A stretch of 64,000 nt of DNA from CBDBND01 sp965262665 (GTDB taxonomy: Bacteria > Pseudomonadota > Alphaproteobacteria > Rhodospirillales > Rhodospirillaceae). Below the pieces are notes generated by a model. It searched no databases, was not told the origin of the DNA, and saw only the letters and a program-made list of their open reading frames with translations. Shown here piece after piece: positions 10,334 through 19,560 of the stretch. The DNA is taken from positions 744,001 to 808,000 of the forward strand of contig CBDHFR010000003.1 in NCBI GenBank assembly GCA_965262665.1, read 5' to 3'. The stretch's first letter is position 1. Each line of letters starts with the position of its first letter. The position numbers were made by a program, and so were the translations under genes.

Positions 10334-10927
10334 TCACACAATTTCACACACCTCATGGAAGTCGAAACTCGGCGTGCGCGGGTAGACCTTTTCATCGTCA
10401 CCACGGCCGATGTTGCAGAGGAAGTTGGCCTTGAACCGTCCGTTAGGGAAAAACGCCGCGTTGAGTTTATCTTCGTCGAAACCGGACATGGGTCCGCAGT
10501 CGAAGCCGAGCGCCCGCGCTGCCATCATCATATACGCCCCTTGCAGTGAACCGTTGCGGAAAGCGGTCTCGTAAATGAGTTTGTCGTTACCGGTGAACCA
10601 ACTTTTGGCATCGGCGGGGGGATACAGTTTCGGCAGGTGCTCGTAGAACTCCGTGTCATAGGCGATGATCGCGGTCACCGGCGCCGCCATGGATTGTTTC
10701 ACATTGCCTGACGACAAAGCCGGTTTGAGTTTTTCTTTGCCTTCCGCTGAGGTGACAAAGACAAACCGTGCCGGCGAACAGTTGGCCGACGTGGACGCCA
10801 TTTTCATAAGATCAAAAATCTCTTTGACCACCTCATCCGCGACCGGCTCGGACTGCCATTTGGAATGGGTGCGGGCGTCGCGGAACAAAAGGTTGAGGCC
10901 GGCGTCGTCGAGGGGAGTGCGGGGCAT
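10334..10927 (-). CDS. RutE/HadB-like nitroreductase family oxidoreductase
   Basis: The 197-residue FMN-dependent reductase closely follows the E. coli RutE pattern. It has LLFRDARTHSKWQ, then SANCSPARFVFV, ALSSGNVKQ, SWFTGNDKL, ETAFRNGSLQGAYM and LGFDCGPMSGFD. RutE reduces malonic semialdehyde in pyrimidine degradation, while other members reduce nitro compounds or quinones. No rut genes are nearby, so a general NAD(P)H:FMN oxidoreductase role is equally likely. It is convergent with trpS and divergent from the deacetylase gene, with 37 bases between the starts. Confidence 0.85.
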   Translation of the reverse strand: MPRTPLDDAGLNLLFRDARTHSKWQSEPVADEVVKEIFDLMKMASTSANCSPARFVFVTSAEGKEKLKPALSSGNVKQSMAAPVTAIIAYDTEFYEHLPKLYPPADAKSWFTGNDKLIYETAFRNGSLQGAYMMMAARALGFDCGPMSGFDEDKLNAAFFPNGRFKANFLCNIGRGDDEKVYPRTPSFDFHEVCEIV

Positions 10928-10964
10928 GGCGCGTCCTTATGATCAGTCTGCTACAGTGGTTCTT

Positions 10965-12059
10965 ATGATCCGTGTCTTTAGCAGACTTTGTCTCTTTGGC
11001 ATTGCTTGGCCTTTGGCATTGCTTGCCCTTTGGTACATGCCTGCGGTTGCTCAAGGACAACCGGCACGCGATGCGTTTGCCGTTATTCTCATGTATCACC
11101 GCTTTGGCGAAGCCGCGTTCCCGTCCACCAGTACAACGTTGGCTCAACTGGACGATCACATCGCCGCTTTGAAAGAGGGTGGACATACGGTGGTGCCTTT
11201 ATCCGATGTGGTGACGGCCATCCAGAGCAACACCCCGCTGCCCAACCGGGCCGTTGCCATCACCATCGATGATGCTTACCGGTCTTTCCTTACTGACGGC
11301 TGGCCCAAGTTCAAAGCTGCAAGCTTGCCTGTCACGTTATTCGTGGCCACAGCCGGCGTTGACGCTGGGTTTTCTGATCTCCTCAGTTGGGATGAGATCC
11401 GATCATTGCAGGACGAAGGCGTGACCATTGGTGCGCACAGCCACATCCATGGCCACTATCCCGGCATGAGTGCGGAGGCGGTGAACGATGATCTGCGGCG
11501 GATGAAAGAGTCGTTTGCAAAACAATTGAACCACGTGCCCCCGCTGTTCGCGTTTCCCTACGGTGAGGCGGGTCGGGCCGATATGGCGGCTGTTGAGGCC
11601 GCCGGATTCCGTGCCGCGTTCGGTCAGCATTCCGGTGCCGCAGGTGTGTTATCGGACTCTTTCTATTTGCCGCGTTTTGCCCTCAACGAAGCGTTCGGCG
11701 GGGCAGAGCGGTTCCGGCTGGTGATCAACACCGTGCCCCTGCCCATTGCCCGCTTGGATCCCAACGAGCCGGTGTTGAAAGACAACCCACCGGTGCTCAC
11801 CCTCGCGTTATCAAATCCACCAGCCAACCTTGTAGCGTTGACCTGTTTCGGTCCCGGTGGCCGGCCTCTGGATACCGCCGTGGACAAAGACTCCGTTTGG
11901 ATCACGCCGGCTGAATCCTTTCCCTCCGGCCGGGCCCGGCTCAACTGCACGCTCCCGGTCGGTTCCACACTTATGCAAGGCCGTTGGTATTGGTTTGGCT
12001 GGCAGATGATCGCCGGTTTCGAAAGCGAGGGCGTCGCCGTTCACGGGCGCTACCGCTGA
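10965..12059 (+). CDS. exported polysaccharide deacetylase (NodB/CE4 fold)
   Basis: ATG at 10965 is followed by a signal peptide (LFGIAWPLALLALWYMPAVAQG). The NodB motifs are present: AVILMYHRFG early, TIDDAY for the metal-binding acid pair, GAHSHIHGHYP for the two zinc histidines, and FAFPYGEAG. The C-terminal half (from about residue 240) is a beta-rich segment of unknown role. The protein should remove acyl groups from a cell-wall or capsule polysaccharide in the periplasm. Longer upstream starts would overlap the divergent nitroreductase and lack the signal peptide at the N-terminus. Confidence 0.88.
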   Translation: MIRVFSRLCLFGIAWPLALLALWYMPAVAQGQPARDAFAVILMYHRFGEAAFPSTSTTLAQLDDHIAALKEGGHTVVPLSDVVTAIQSNTPLPNRAVAITIDDAYRSFLTDGWPKFKAASLPVTLFVATAGVDAGFSDLLSWDEIRSLQDEGVTIGAHSHIHGHYPGMSAEAVNDDLRRMKESFAKQLNHVPPLFAFPYGEAGRADMAAVEAAGFRAAFGQHSGAAGVLSDSFYLPRFALNEAFGGAERFRLVINTVPLPIARLDPNEPVLKDNPPVLTLALSNPPANLVALTCFGPGGRPLDTAVDKDSVWITPAESFPSGRARLNCTLPVGSTLMQGRWYWFGWQMIAGFESEGVAVHGRYR

Positions 12060-12075
12060 GTCCATAAATCAAACT

Positions 12076-13098
12076 TTAGTCGTCTGTAGATGCCAGCTGC
12101 ACCATGGCGTCAGGTGAGGCCAGTTTTGCTTGATCAAGCGGCCGGAGGTTGTTGACGCGCATGATCGCGTGAAGGGATTTCACATAATCTTCGCGCCGCT
12201 CCGAATAGCGGATCAGGGTTTTGGCCAATTCCCAGCTGTCTAACGGTTGTCCCGCTTGCAACATCGCCGCTCGTTGGTCACGGAAGTCCGCATAAGCCCA
12301 ATGGGTGTTGAGATTGCGGGCATATCCCTGGACCGATTGCAGCGGACTCTCAAAAGCCCGCACCGCATGGTCCGGTCCCTCTCGCTGTTCCTCTGGCACG
12401 ATTCCCGCGTCCTCGTTCCACACCCACTGACCAAACAGGGCGTTGCCCTCCCGGGCAAAACGGGATGTGCCCCAGGCGCTTTCCTCTACGGCTTGCGCCA
12501 AGGCCAGGGCGGGGGGGATGGGCGCAACCCGTTTCATCAACACCTCAGCCGCTTCTGACAAAGTGACGTCATCTTCAGCCAGATCGATACCGTAGCGTTC
12601 GGCAAGTTGGGTAAGCCACACCGTATCCTCTTCGCTCAGATCATTGGCCTCAGACCCTTCAGACCGCATCCGGCTTCTCACCGCTTCCAGCTGGGCCCGT
12701 TCATTGGCAATGGATTCATTGACGGTGAGGACCATGGGAAGGACAGCTCTAAAAAAGAGGCGCTTGCGCCGGTCGATTACCCGCATGTCTTTAAATCCAG
12801 CAGGAACGCCGGCGATGATCAGGCGTGGCACGTTTTTCTCGCCGCTGCGGATGTCACCCAACCGGTAACCGTAAGCGGCAAACGTGTTTTCCAGAGTGTC
12901 GATCTTGAGGCTGTCGCCAGCGATGATCACGCGACCGTCGAGATCTCGTTCTGATTCGCTAGGCAGCCGCAACCCGCCGACAATGATCAGCCCGATCACA
13001 AACAGGATTTGTAACTCTATGGGATTGCGCTTGATCCATAGACCGACCGCGTGCAGTGCACCGACGATGGTTAAGGTAATTGTCTTGAGCGCGTTCAT
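12076..13098 (-). CDS. Bax-like glucosaminidase (GH73 type), membrane anchored
   Basis: The protein starts with a hydrophobic anchor (LQILFVIGLIIVGGLRL, after the short N-tail). The C-terminal third carries the Bax/flagellar muramidase-type fold, with PIPPALALAQAVEESAWGTSRFAREGNALFGQW and RAFESPLQSVQGYARNLNTH. The Glu in AVEESAWG is the likely catalytic acid. It would cleave glucosaminyl bonds in peptidoglycan on the periplasmic side. It is downstream of nfuA on the same strand with 39 bases between. The substrate link is inferred from the family only. Confidence 0.85.
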   Translation of the reverse strand: MNALKTITLTIVGALHAVGLWIKRNPIELQILFVIGLIIVGGLRLPSESERDLDGRVIIAGDSLKIDTLENTFAAYGYRLGDIRSGEKNVPRLIIAGVPAGFKDMRVIDRRKRLFFRAVLPMVLTVNESIANERAQLEAVRSRMRSEGSEANDLSEEDTVWLTQLAERYGIDLAEDDVTLSEAAEVLMKRVAPIPPALALAQAVEESAWGTSRFAREGNALFGQWVWNEDAGIVPEEQREGPDHAVRAFESPLQSVQGYARNLNTHWAYADFRDQRAAMLQAGQPLDSWELAKTLIRYSERREDYVKSLHAIMRVNNLRPLDQAKLASPDAMVQLASTDD

Positions 13099-13137
13099 AC
13101 GTCCGTTAAAAAAATCCGGAAAAGGATTTATCCAGAA

Positions 13138-13704
13138 TTATAGAACGGCTTCCACTTGGTCTACCTCGGGAACGTAATGGCGCAGCATATTTTCGATGCC
13201 CGTTTTCAAGGTCATAGTCGAACTGGGGCAGCCGGCGCAGGCGCCGCGCATATGTAAGAAAACCGTGCCGTCCTTGAACCCTTTGTAGACGATGTCGCCA
13301 CCATCCTGCGCCACAGCCGGGCGAACACGGGTCTCAAGAAGTTCTTTGATCTGATCGACAACCTCGGGATCCACATCCTCGTCTTCGATAACCGCACTGT
13401 CGTCACTGCCAGTGGACTCGTCGCTGATGATTGGCTGACCGGAGGTGTAATGATCCATGACAGCGCCCAAGACCAAGGACTTGATCACTTGCCAATCCGT
13501 CTCTTCGGTTTTGGTGATGGTGATGAAGTCGGCGCCAAAGAAAACGGCAGCGACGCCGCCGACTTTGAACAACCGCATAGCTAACGGTGAACGGGCGGCC
13601 TCTTCGGCGGCGGTGAAATCAGCGACCCCTGAGTCCATCACGGGCCGGCCGGGTAAGAACTTCAACGTGGCCGGATTGGGTGTCTGCTCGGTTTGAATAA
13701 ACAT
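13138..13704 (-). CDS. NfuA/NifU-type iron-sulfur cluster carrier
   Basis: The 188-residue protein has an N-terminal Nfu_N domain (MFIQTEQTPNPATLKFLPG) and a C-terminal NifU domain. The latter carries the cluster-binding pair in GACAGCPSS (CxxC). The segment RVRPAVAQDGGDIVYKGF is characteristic. It delivers Fe-S clusters to client enzymes in the cytoplasm. It sits between usp and the Bax-like gene on the minus strand; nfuA near trpS is a frequent alphaproteobacterial arrangement. Confidence 0.95.
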   Translation of the reverse strand: MFIQTEQTPNPATLKFLPGRPVMDSGVADFTAAEEAARSPLAMRLFKVGGVAAVFFGADFITITKTEETDWQVIKSLVLGAVMDHYTSGQPIISDESTGSDDSAVIEDEDVDPEVVDQIKELLETRVRPAVAQDGGDIVYKGFKDGTVFLHMRGACAGCPSSTMTLKTGIENMLRHYVPEVDQVEAVL

Positions 13705-13800
13705 ACAGCGGTGTCCCTGACTGAGCGGTGCTTTGATTCTGACAGGTAATTAGGACCATTTCAGTCCTATCTCAAGACCTTGGCGTGGGAAAGAGCTCGA

Positions 13801-14304
13801 TTAGGTCAGTTCGTCGATCTCTTCCGAGGTTAAATTACCGGGCACGATGATCACGGGAAGGCGGATTTTACCCGCCAGGCGACCGGACAGGGCCGTAACC
13901 AGAGGTCCAGGCCCGTCTTCGCCCGTTCCAGCCGCCAACACCAGTACCGATATGGTTTCTTCCTCGTCGATCACGGTCAACAGCTGTTCGGTGGTATCGC
14001 CTTCACGCAGAAACAGGCCCGGCATTTGACCGGTCAAGCGTTGCACGTCGGCGGCCACCCTTTGTAAGAGTTTCTCCGCTTCGGACCGGGCTTCGCTATC
14101 CATTAACTCAGCGATGGAGGCGAAATGATGAAAATCCGCCGGCTCTACGGCATGAAACAAAGCCACGTTGCCATCGGTGTGCAATGCCCGACGACAGGCG
14201 AAACGCAAAGCGGCATTAAGTTCAGCCGAATCATCGACCACCAGCAAAAACGAACGGGGCATGTCCGCACCATCGGTTTTTGAGGTGTCTGGCTGATCCG
14301 ACAT
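13801..14304 (-). CDS. universal stress protein family (UspA fold)
   Basis: The 167 residues begin with a short polar tail and then the UspA strand FLLVVDDSAELNAALRFACRRA. It ends with VTALSGRLAGKIRLPVIIVPG, a variant of the G-x2-G-x9-G-S/T nucleotide-binding loop. It may bind ATP, but the loop is not canonical. It is 13 bases downstream of the TIGR02186 gene and probably belongs to that operon. The specific stress role is unknown. Confidence 0.85.
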   Translation of the reverse strand: MSDQPDTSKTDGADMPRSFLLVVDDSAELNAALRFACRRALHTDGNVALFHAVEPADFHHFASIAELMDSEARSEAEKLLQRVAADVQRLTGQMPGLFLREGDTTEQLLTVIDEEETISVLVLAAGTGEDGPGPLVTALSGRLAGKIRLPVIIVPGNLTSEEIDELT

Positions 14305-14316
14305 CAGGGTCCTGCT

Positions 14317-15066
14317 TTACGTCCGACGGAACACGGCTTCGGCTGCCCACCCGGCCAGCACCGCAAGGGCAATGGCGATCAATCCGTAAAGCGGCGCCAG
14401 GTTGTGAGCGAACTCATAAATCTCCGCACCGACACCAATTTTGGAAATACTCAACGGAACGATTTCTGCGCTCGCCACATCACCGTTCCGGAACAGATAA
14501 ATTTCAACAAAGTAAACTCCGGTGGGCACATTCGCGGGAAAATGAAGTTCGGTGCGGAACAGTCGGTTGGCCAACAGCGACACCCGACCAACTTCAGCAG
14601 TGTAAACACTGCGGTCCTGATTGAGACGCAACAGGGCGTCACGATAGGTCGTGCGTTGCTCTGGCTCCAACTTCTGGTCGTCAAAGGTGAGGCGCAGATT
14701 TTCCAAGCCGATCTGATAGCGCTCGCGCAGGCGGAACGAGGCGAAGTCTTCCGGATTGCGGTTGCTGGCCACACTGTAAAAGGATGGCACGTCGCGCAAG
14801 TCAACCGCATCCGCATTGGCCCAGATGGGTCCAAACCGTTGCTTACGTCGGAGCGTGATGTCTTCCGCCGGACCGCGCACAATGATGACCACGTCACCGG
14901 GACCGTCCGTGGCGCCAAACAGCAACACATCCGTACCCGTGAAGCCGGTGGTGATGGCGACCAGGTGGTTTTCAAGGTCGGCCACCAACGGCACGGACTG
15001 GGCGTGTGCCTGAGATGGCAAGACCATCCCACAAAACAGCCAGAGGAAAATCAGCACCGCTCTCAT
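14317..15066 (-). CDS. TIGR02186 family exported/membrane protein
   Basis: A signal peptide (LIFLWLFCGMVLPSQAHAQ) precedes a beta-rich periplasmic domain with VADLENHLVAITTGFTGTDVLLFG, the hallmark of TIGR02186. A single C-terminal membrane helix (LYGLIAIALAVLAGWAAEAVF) follows. Function is not established. It overlaps the TSUP exporter gene by four bases and is translationally coupled to it. This pairing recurs in alphaproteobacteria and suggests a partner for the exporter. The family call rests on the N-terminal motif and the context. Confidence 0.85.
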   Translation of the reverse strand: MRAVLIFLWLFCGMVLPSQAHAQSVPLVADLENHLVAITTGFTGTDVLLFGATDGPGDVVIIVRGPAEDITLRRKQRFGPIWANADAVDLRDVPSFYSVASNRNPEDFASFRLRERYQIGLENLRLTFDDQKLEPEQRTTYRDALLRLNQDRSVYTAEVGRVSLLANRLFRTELHFPANVPTGVYFVEIYLFRNGDVASAEIVPLSISKIGVGAEIYEFAHNLAPLYGLIAIALAVLAGWAAEAVFRRT

Positions 15067-15995
15067 TCGCCGGCTCCGGTGAAGGAAAACGGCTCCGCCG
15101 GTGTGATCACCAAATCAAAGGCCATGCGTAAACACACGCCGAGCACAATCAACGCCAACAACACCCGCAACTGTTCACCGCGAAGCTTAGCGCCGAGGCG
15201 GGCGCCGACCTGTGCGCCAATGACACCGCCGATCAACAGCAGCAGCGCTAGGACCACGTCGACCGTCTGATTGACGGTTGCTTGCAGGAACGTTGTATTG
15301 GCGGTGACAAAAATAATTTGAAACAAGGACGTGCCGATGACAATTTGGGTCGGCATGCCGAGGAGATAAATCATCGCCGGCACCATGACGAACCCACCAC
15401 CCACACCCATGATGGCGGCCAGAATGCCGACAACGAAGCCCACGCCCAACGGCAACAGGGCCGAGATGTAAAGCTTGGATTTGCGGAAGCGCACTTTGAA
15501 CGGCAAGCCGTGAATCCAGGTGTGTCGTCCTGGCCCGCGTGCTGTGCTCAACGGCTTGTCTGTACCAGCACGGCGCTGACGCATGATGACGTTGAAGCTT
15601 TCGTAAAACATCAGCCCGCCGATGACGCCGAGAAAAATCACGTAGCTCAACGAGATCACCAATTCAATTTGGCCGAGGCCGCGCAGGATGGAAAACAAAG
15701 CGACGCCGAGACCAGAACCGACAAATCCACCAACGGTGAGCACGGCCCCCATGCGGAAGTCCACATTGCCACGGCGCCAGTGGGCGAGCACACCGGAAAC
15801 GGAACTGGCAACGATCTGGTTGGCTTCGGTTCCCACCGCGACGGTCGGCGGTACACCGATAAAAATCAGCAACGGGGTCATGAGAAAACCGCCGCCCACG
15901 CCGAACAATCCGGACAGCAAACCGACCGCCCCGCCCATTCCGAGAATGAGGAAGATGTTCACCGACATTTCGGCGATGGGGAGGTAGATTTGCAT
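15063..15995 (-). CDS. TSUP family (TauE/SafE) anion exporter
   Basis: The 310-residue polytopic membrane protein has the two internally repeated TSUP signatures: SGLFGVGGGFLMTPLLIFIG near the N-terminus and AAIMGVGGGFVMVPAMIYLL near the middle. A long cytoplasmic loop separates them. Members export sulfite, sulfoacetate or other small anions. ATG at 15995 (MQIYLPIAEMSVN) is chosen over a start nine codons upstream. It is the first gene of a TSUP-TIGR02186-usp operon. Confidence 0.9.
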   Translation of the reverse strand: MQIYLPIAEMSVNIFLILGMGGAVGLLSGLFGVGGGFLMTPLLIFIGVPPTVAVGTEANQIVASSVSGVLAHWRRGNVDFRMGAVLTVGGFVGSGLGVALFSILRGLGQIELVISLSYVIFLGVIGGLMFYESFNVIMRQRRAGTDKPLSTARGPGRHTWIHGLPFKVRFRKSKLYISALLPLGVGFVVGILAAIMGVGGGFVMVPAMIYLLGMPTQIVIGTSLFQIIFVTANTTFLQATVNQTVDVVLALLLLIGGVIGAQVGARLGAKLRGEQLRVLLALIVLGVCLRMAFDLVITPAEPFSFTGAGE

Positions 15996-16132
15996 GCCGG
16001 TGGTCCAGCGCCTCCAAGGCAAAAAGGGTAGCGTTTATAAGGCGTTGTCTTTGGTGTTGTACGGAACGCCCAGCCTGCGATCAAGCGAAAAGCCCGCATA
16101 CCCTGAACGCAGGATAATGGTGTGCGGTTGCA

Positions 16133-17452
16133 TCAGGTCAAACGTTTGAATCCGGCATGGGCAATCGGACCTCGCAACCGGCCTTCAACACTGCCGGTGG
16201 ACTTGGCCGAAGCGATCAATCCGAACACCTCGCGGCAGGCATCGCCGTAATCGGCGATGTCATCATCCGTGTGGGCCGCCATGGCATAAAAAGCCCCGCC
16301 GGCAAGAAAGCCGCGGTCGAGCATTTCCTGGGTAAACAGGGTGCGCTGGGCGTCAGCATCGTCACCGTCAAAGGCGAGATGGGCGAGGGGATCGAGACCG
16401 CTAACCTGTACGACCAATCCCGTGTGCTCTACAGCTTCGCGCCAAATCTGTTTGACTGCTTGGCCAGTTTTGACCAAACCAGCCGGTACATCGTCGTGTT
16501 CATGTTTGTCGATCATGGCCAGGGCCGCCGCCGGTCCGGTGCGCTCGGTCCAAACCGTCGAGCTAATGAAGGTGTCCTGGGCGGCTTGCATCAGATCACC
16601 GCGGCCGATGATGGCGGAAATGGGATAGCCGTTACCGAGGGCCTTGGCGAAGACTGCCATGTCTGGCGCAACCTTCAACGTGAGATGAATGCCGCCGGTG
16701 TTGATGCGGAAGCCCGCGGTCACCTCGTCGAACACCAGAACCGCGCCGGTCTCATCGGCAATGGCGCGCACGCCCGGCAGGAAGTCCGGGTCCGGTTCGG
16801 ACTCGCGCACCGGCTCCATGACAATGGCAGCCAGATCGCCGTCGTGGGCCGAGACGATTTGTTTGAGCTCGGCGAGGCTGTTGTAGTGAAACGGCTGAGC
16901 CAGACCCCTCAATCCGCGTGGCACGCCTTTGGGATCCAAACCGGGTAGAAGATGGCCGTCCAATGCACCGTCCTCGGCCAAATTGGCTGACAGATACCAG
17001 TCATGCCAGCCATGGTAGCCGCAAAAGGCGACGACGGATCGGCCCGTGAAAGCACGGGCGATACGCACCGCCACGGCCATGGCCTCGCCACCGGCCCTGG
17101 AAAACCGGGCCATGTCCGCCCACGAATGCAGACCGATGAGCCGTTCCGCCAAGGCCACCTCTTCCGGTGCATTAAGAGTGCTCATGGAGCCCTGGTCGAT
17201 GACCGCTTTCACTGCCGCGTCGACATCGGGATCGGCGTAACCGAGGATCGTCGCGCCCACACCACCAATGGAGAAGTCCCGGAAGGCGTTGCCATCGAGA
17301 TCGGTGACGGTTATGCCTGCTGCCTTGGCGTAGTAGCTCGGCCAGCCCTCCGGCAAAAACATCTCGGGTCGTTTAGACAGCAACTGGGTCCCGCCCGGAA
17401 TCAGAGACCGGGCTTTTTGATAAAGGGCCTGGCCTTGTTTGGTATTTACCAT
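16133..17452 (-). CDS. class III PLP aminotransferase, glutamate-1-semialdehyde aminomutase-like
   Basis: The 439-residue PLP enzyme has the fold-type I landmarks LIPGGTQLLSKRP, DLDGNAFRDFSIGGVGATILGY, VFDEVTAGFR and AVFAKALGNGYPISA, where the Lys forms the Schiff base. Housekeeping HemL has a different neighbourhood. This copy is the last gene of a nucleotide-sugar operon, 22 bases after fcl, so it more likely aminates a sugar or makes an amino donor or substituent for a surface glycan. The substrate is inferred only from context. The frame is intact. Confidence 0.85.
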   Translation of the reverse strand: MVNTKQGQALYQKARSLIPGGTQLLSKRPEMFLPEGWPSYYAKAAGITVTDLDGNAFRDFSIGGVGATILGYADPDVDAAVKAVIDQGSMSTLNAPEEVALAERLIGLHSWADMARFSRAGGEAMAVAVRIARAFTGRSVVAFCGYHGWHDWYLSANLAEDGALDGHLLPGLDPKGVPRGLRGLAQPFHYNSLAELKQIVSAHDGDLAAIVMEPVRESEPDPDFLPGVRAIADETGAVLVFDEVTAGFRINTGGIHLTLKVAPDMAVFAKALGNGYPISAIIGRGDLMQAAQDTFISSTVWTERTGPAAALAMIDKHEHDDVPAGLVKTGQAVKQIWREAVEHTGLVVQVSGLDPLAHLAFDGDDADAQRTLFTQEMLDRGFLAGGAFYAMAAHTDDDIADYGDACREVFGLIASAKSTGSVEGRLRGPIAHAGFKRLT

Positions 17453-17473
17453 GATTTCGGCGCCGCTCCGGTC

Positions 17474-18418
17474 TCAGGCCTCATGGTCCAGATACCAGGC
17501 ATAGGTCTTAGCGATACCGTCTTCGAGATCCGTCGTTGCGCGCCAACCGAGGTTGTTAATCTTGGTTGAATCCATGAGCTTTCGCGGCATTCCATCGGGT
17601 TTGCCTTTGTCATAGGTGACTTCACCCTCGAAGCCGATAACCCGGGCCACCGTTTTAGCAAGATCTCTAATTTTTATGTCTTTGCCATATCCGACATTTA
17701 TGATGTCGGGACTGGAGTATGACTCCAATAGAAAGACGATGGCCTCAGCGAGATCGTCAACAAAAAGAAATTCCCGCGTCGGTTCTCCTGTACCCCAAAT
17801 CTCAAAAGAGTCTGCGTTGGTCAGTTTTGCCTGATGGGCTTTGACCATCAATGCAGACAGCACATGGCTTTCTTGCAGGTCAAAACTGTCACCGGGTCCG
17901 TAAAGGTTGGTCGGCATACAGGCAATGTAATCTCTTCCATGTTGTTGCCGGTGCGCTTGTGTCATCAAGATGCCAGCTATCTTGGCGATTGCGTACCAGC
18001 GGTTGGTCGGCTCCAGCGGACCTGTCAGTAGCGCCTCTTCCCGCATCGGCTGGGCGGCCAGCCTGGGATAAATGCAGCTGGATCCCAAAAACAACATACG
18101 ATTGATGTCAACGGCGTGGGCCGCGGCAAAAATATTGGTTTCGATCTGTGTGTTGTGGACCAGAAACTCGACCGGAAAAGCATCGTTGGCCAGAATCCCG
18201 CCGACGTGGGCCGCGGCCATGATGATCGCATCCGGTTTCGTCTCTGCGAGCCAGACCTCCGCGTCCGATTGCCGGGTCAGATCAAGTTCAGACCGCGACA
18301 CGGTGACGATCTCACAGTTCGTGATCTGTAATCGCCGGACAATGGCGGACCCAACCATGCCGTTGTGTCCGGCAACCCAGACACGTTTACCGGCTAGCGA
18401 ATAATGGACGTCAGACAT
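17474..18418 (-). CDS. fcl: GDP-L-fucose synthase
   Basis: The SDR enzyme makes GDP-L-fucose from GDP-4-keto-6-deoxymannose by epimerisation and NADPH reduction. It has the nucleotide-binding AGHNGMVGSAIVRRL, then AAHVGGI, LFLGSSCIYP and the catalytic NRWYAIAKIAG (YxxxK). The substrate-binding segment GTGEPTREFLFVDDLA is also present. Its length of 314 residues is normal. It follows gmd by 36 bases. Because gmd is broken here, this enzyme may lack its substrate unless another gmd exists. Confidence 0.95.
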   Translation of the reverse strand: MSDVHYSLAGKRVWVAGHNGMVGSAIVRRLQITNCEIVTVSRSELDLTRQSDAEVWLAETKPDAIIMAAAHVGGILANDAFPVEFLVHNTQIETNIFAAAHAVDINRMLFLGSSCIYPRLAAQPMREEALLTGPLEPTNRWYAIAKIAGILMTQAHRQQHGRDYIACMPTNLYGPGDSFDLQESHVLSALMVKAHQAKLTNADSFEIWGTGEPTREFLFVDDLAEAIVFLLESYSSPDIINVGYGKDIKIRDLAKTVARVIGFEGEVTYDKGKPDGMPRKLMDSTKINNLGWRATTDLEDGIAKTYAWYLDHEA

Positions 18419-18454
18419 ATATGCCGCTGTTGATTGTTCGCTTCATGAGTTCGG

Positions 18455-19526
18455 TCAATCGTGGGGTGCGAAACGTTTAGCTTCGTCTTTAACGATTTCG
18501 AGATCGCTGGCTACCATTTCTTTCACCATGTCGGCAAAGGGTGTTGTGTGGGTCCAGCCCAATTTCTCCTTCGCCTTGGTCGGATCGCCGAGCAACAGAT
18601 CAACTTCTGTCGGACGGAAATACCGCTGGTCCACTTCAACCAAGACAGCGCCAGATGCAGCATCAATCCCTTTTTCATCAACCCCGTCTCCTTGCCATTC
18701 AATGGTGCGGCCGATTTATTCGAAAGCACGCTCTACAAAGGACCGCACGGAATAGGCTTCACCGGTCGCCAGCACATAATCATCTGGTTCCGGTTGCTGG
18801 CATCATCAACCACATGCCCTGCACGTAGTCCCGCGCATGGCCCCAGTCCCGTTTGGCGTCAAGATTGCCGAGATAAAGCTTGTCCCCCCGCCCGAGTTCG
18901 ATGGCAGCGACGGCACGGGTGATCTTGCGGGTGACGAACGTCTCACCGCGCAAGGGGCCTTCATGGTTAAAGAGAATGCCGTTGGAGGCATGGAACCGAT
19001 AAGCCTCCCGGTAATTCACCGTGATCCAATACCCATACAATTTAGCCACGGCATATGGGGAACGGGGATAGAAGGGCGTGGTTTCCTTTTGCGGTGTCTC
19101 CTGCACTTTGCCGTACAGTTCCGATGTGGAGGCTTGGTAGAATCGCGCCTTTTCACCAAGGCTAAGAATACGCATGGCCTCCAGCAATCGCAGAGTTCCC
19201 ATAGCATCGGCGTTGGTCGTGTACTCGGGCGTTTCGAAAGACACTTTAACGTGGCTTTGTGCCGCCAGATTATAGATTTCATCCGGTTGCACTTCTTGCA
19301 CCAAACGGATCAGGTTGGTGGCATCGGTGAGGTCGCCATAGTGCAAGAAGAACCGCACGCCGGTTTTGTGAAAATCCTGATAGAGATGATCAATCCGTCC
19401 CGTATTGAACGACGACGAGCGGCGTTTGACACCATGGACGGTATAGCCTTTATCAAGCAGCAGTTCCGCCAGGTAAGCACCGTCTTGTCCGGTGACACCC
19501 GTGATGAGAGCAACTTTATCGGTCAT
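18455..19526 (-). pseudogene. gmd: gmd, GDP-mannose 4,6-dehydratase, frameshift plus nonsense
   Basis: The N-terminal part reads normally from ATG at 19526: LITGVTGQDGAYLAELLLDKGY, GVKRRSSSFNTGRIDHLYQD, ASTSELYGKVQE and SPYAVAKLYGYW with YxxxK. After GMWLMM an extra base (GG at 18799-18800 on the plus strand) shifts the frame. The following frame continues as QQPEPDDYVLATGEAYSV, then an in-frame TAA at 18716-18718, then IGRTIEWQGDGVDEKGIDAA. The C-terminus YFRPTEVDLLLGDPTKAKEKLG is recognisable. Removing one base gives 357 codons, the family length. A nonsense codon in addition to the frameshift argues for real decay rather than one reading error. Confidence 0.9.
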
Positions 19527-19560
19527 GGAATCCTATGAGGCTGGGTCATAAAAGGGGCGG

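Noticed and set aside
14404..15270. 288-codon plus-strand ORF
   Set aside because: Antisense to the TIGR02186 and TSUP genes; the GC-rich third positions leave the opposite strand open.
15282..16948. Long plus-strand ORFs of about 250 codons rich in His, Asp and Gln
   Set aside because: Antisense to the TSUP and aminotransferase genes; composition is typical of shadow frames.
18461..18922. Plus-strand ORFs across the gmd region
   Set aside because: Antisense to the gmd pseudogene; the minus-strand frames match GDP-mannose dehydratase.
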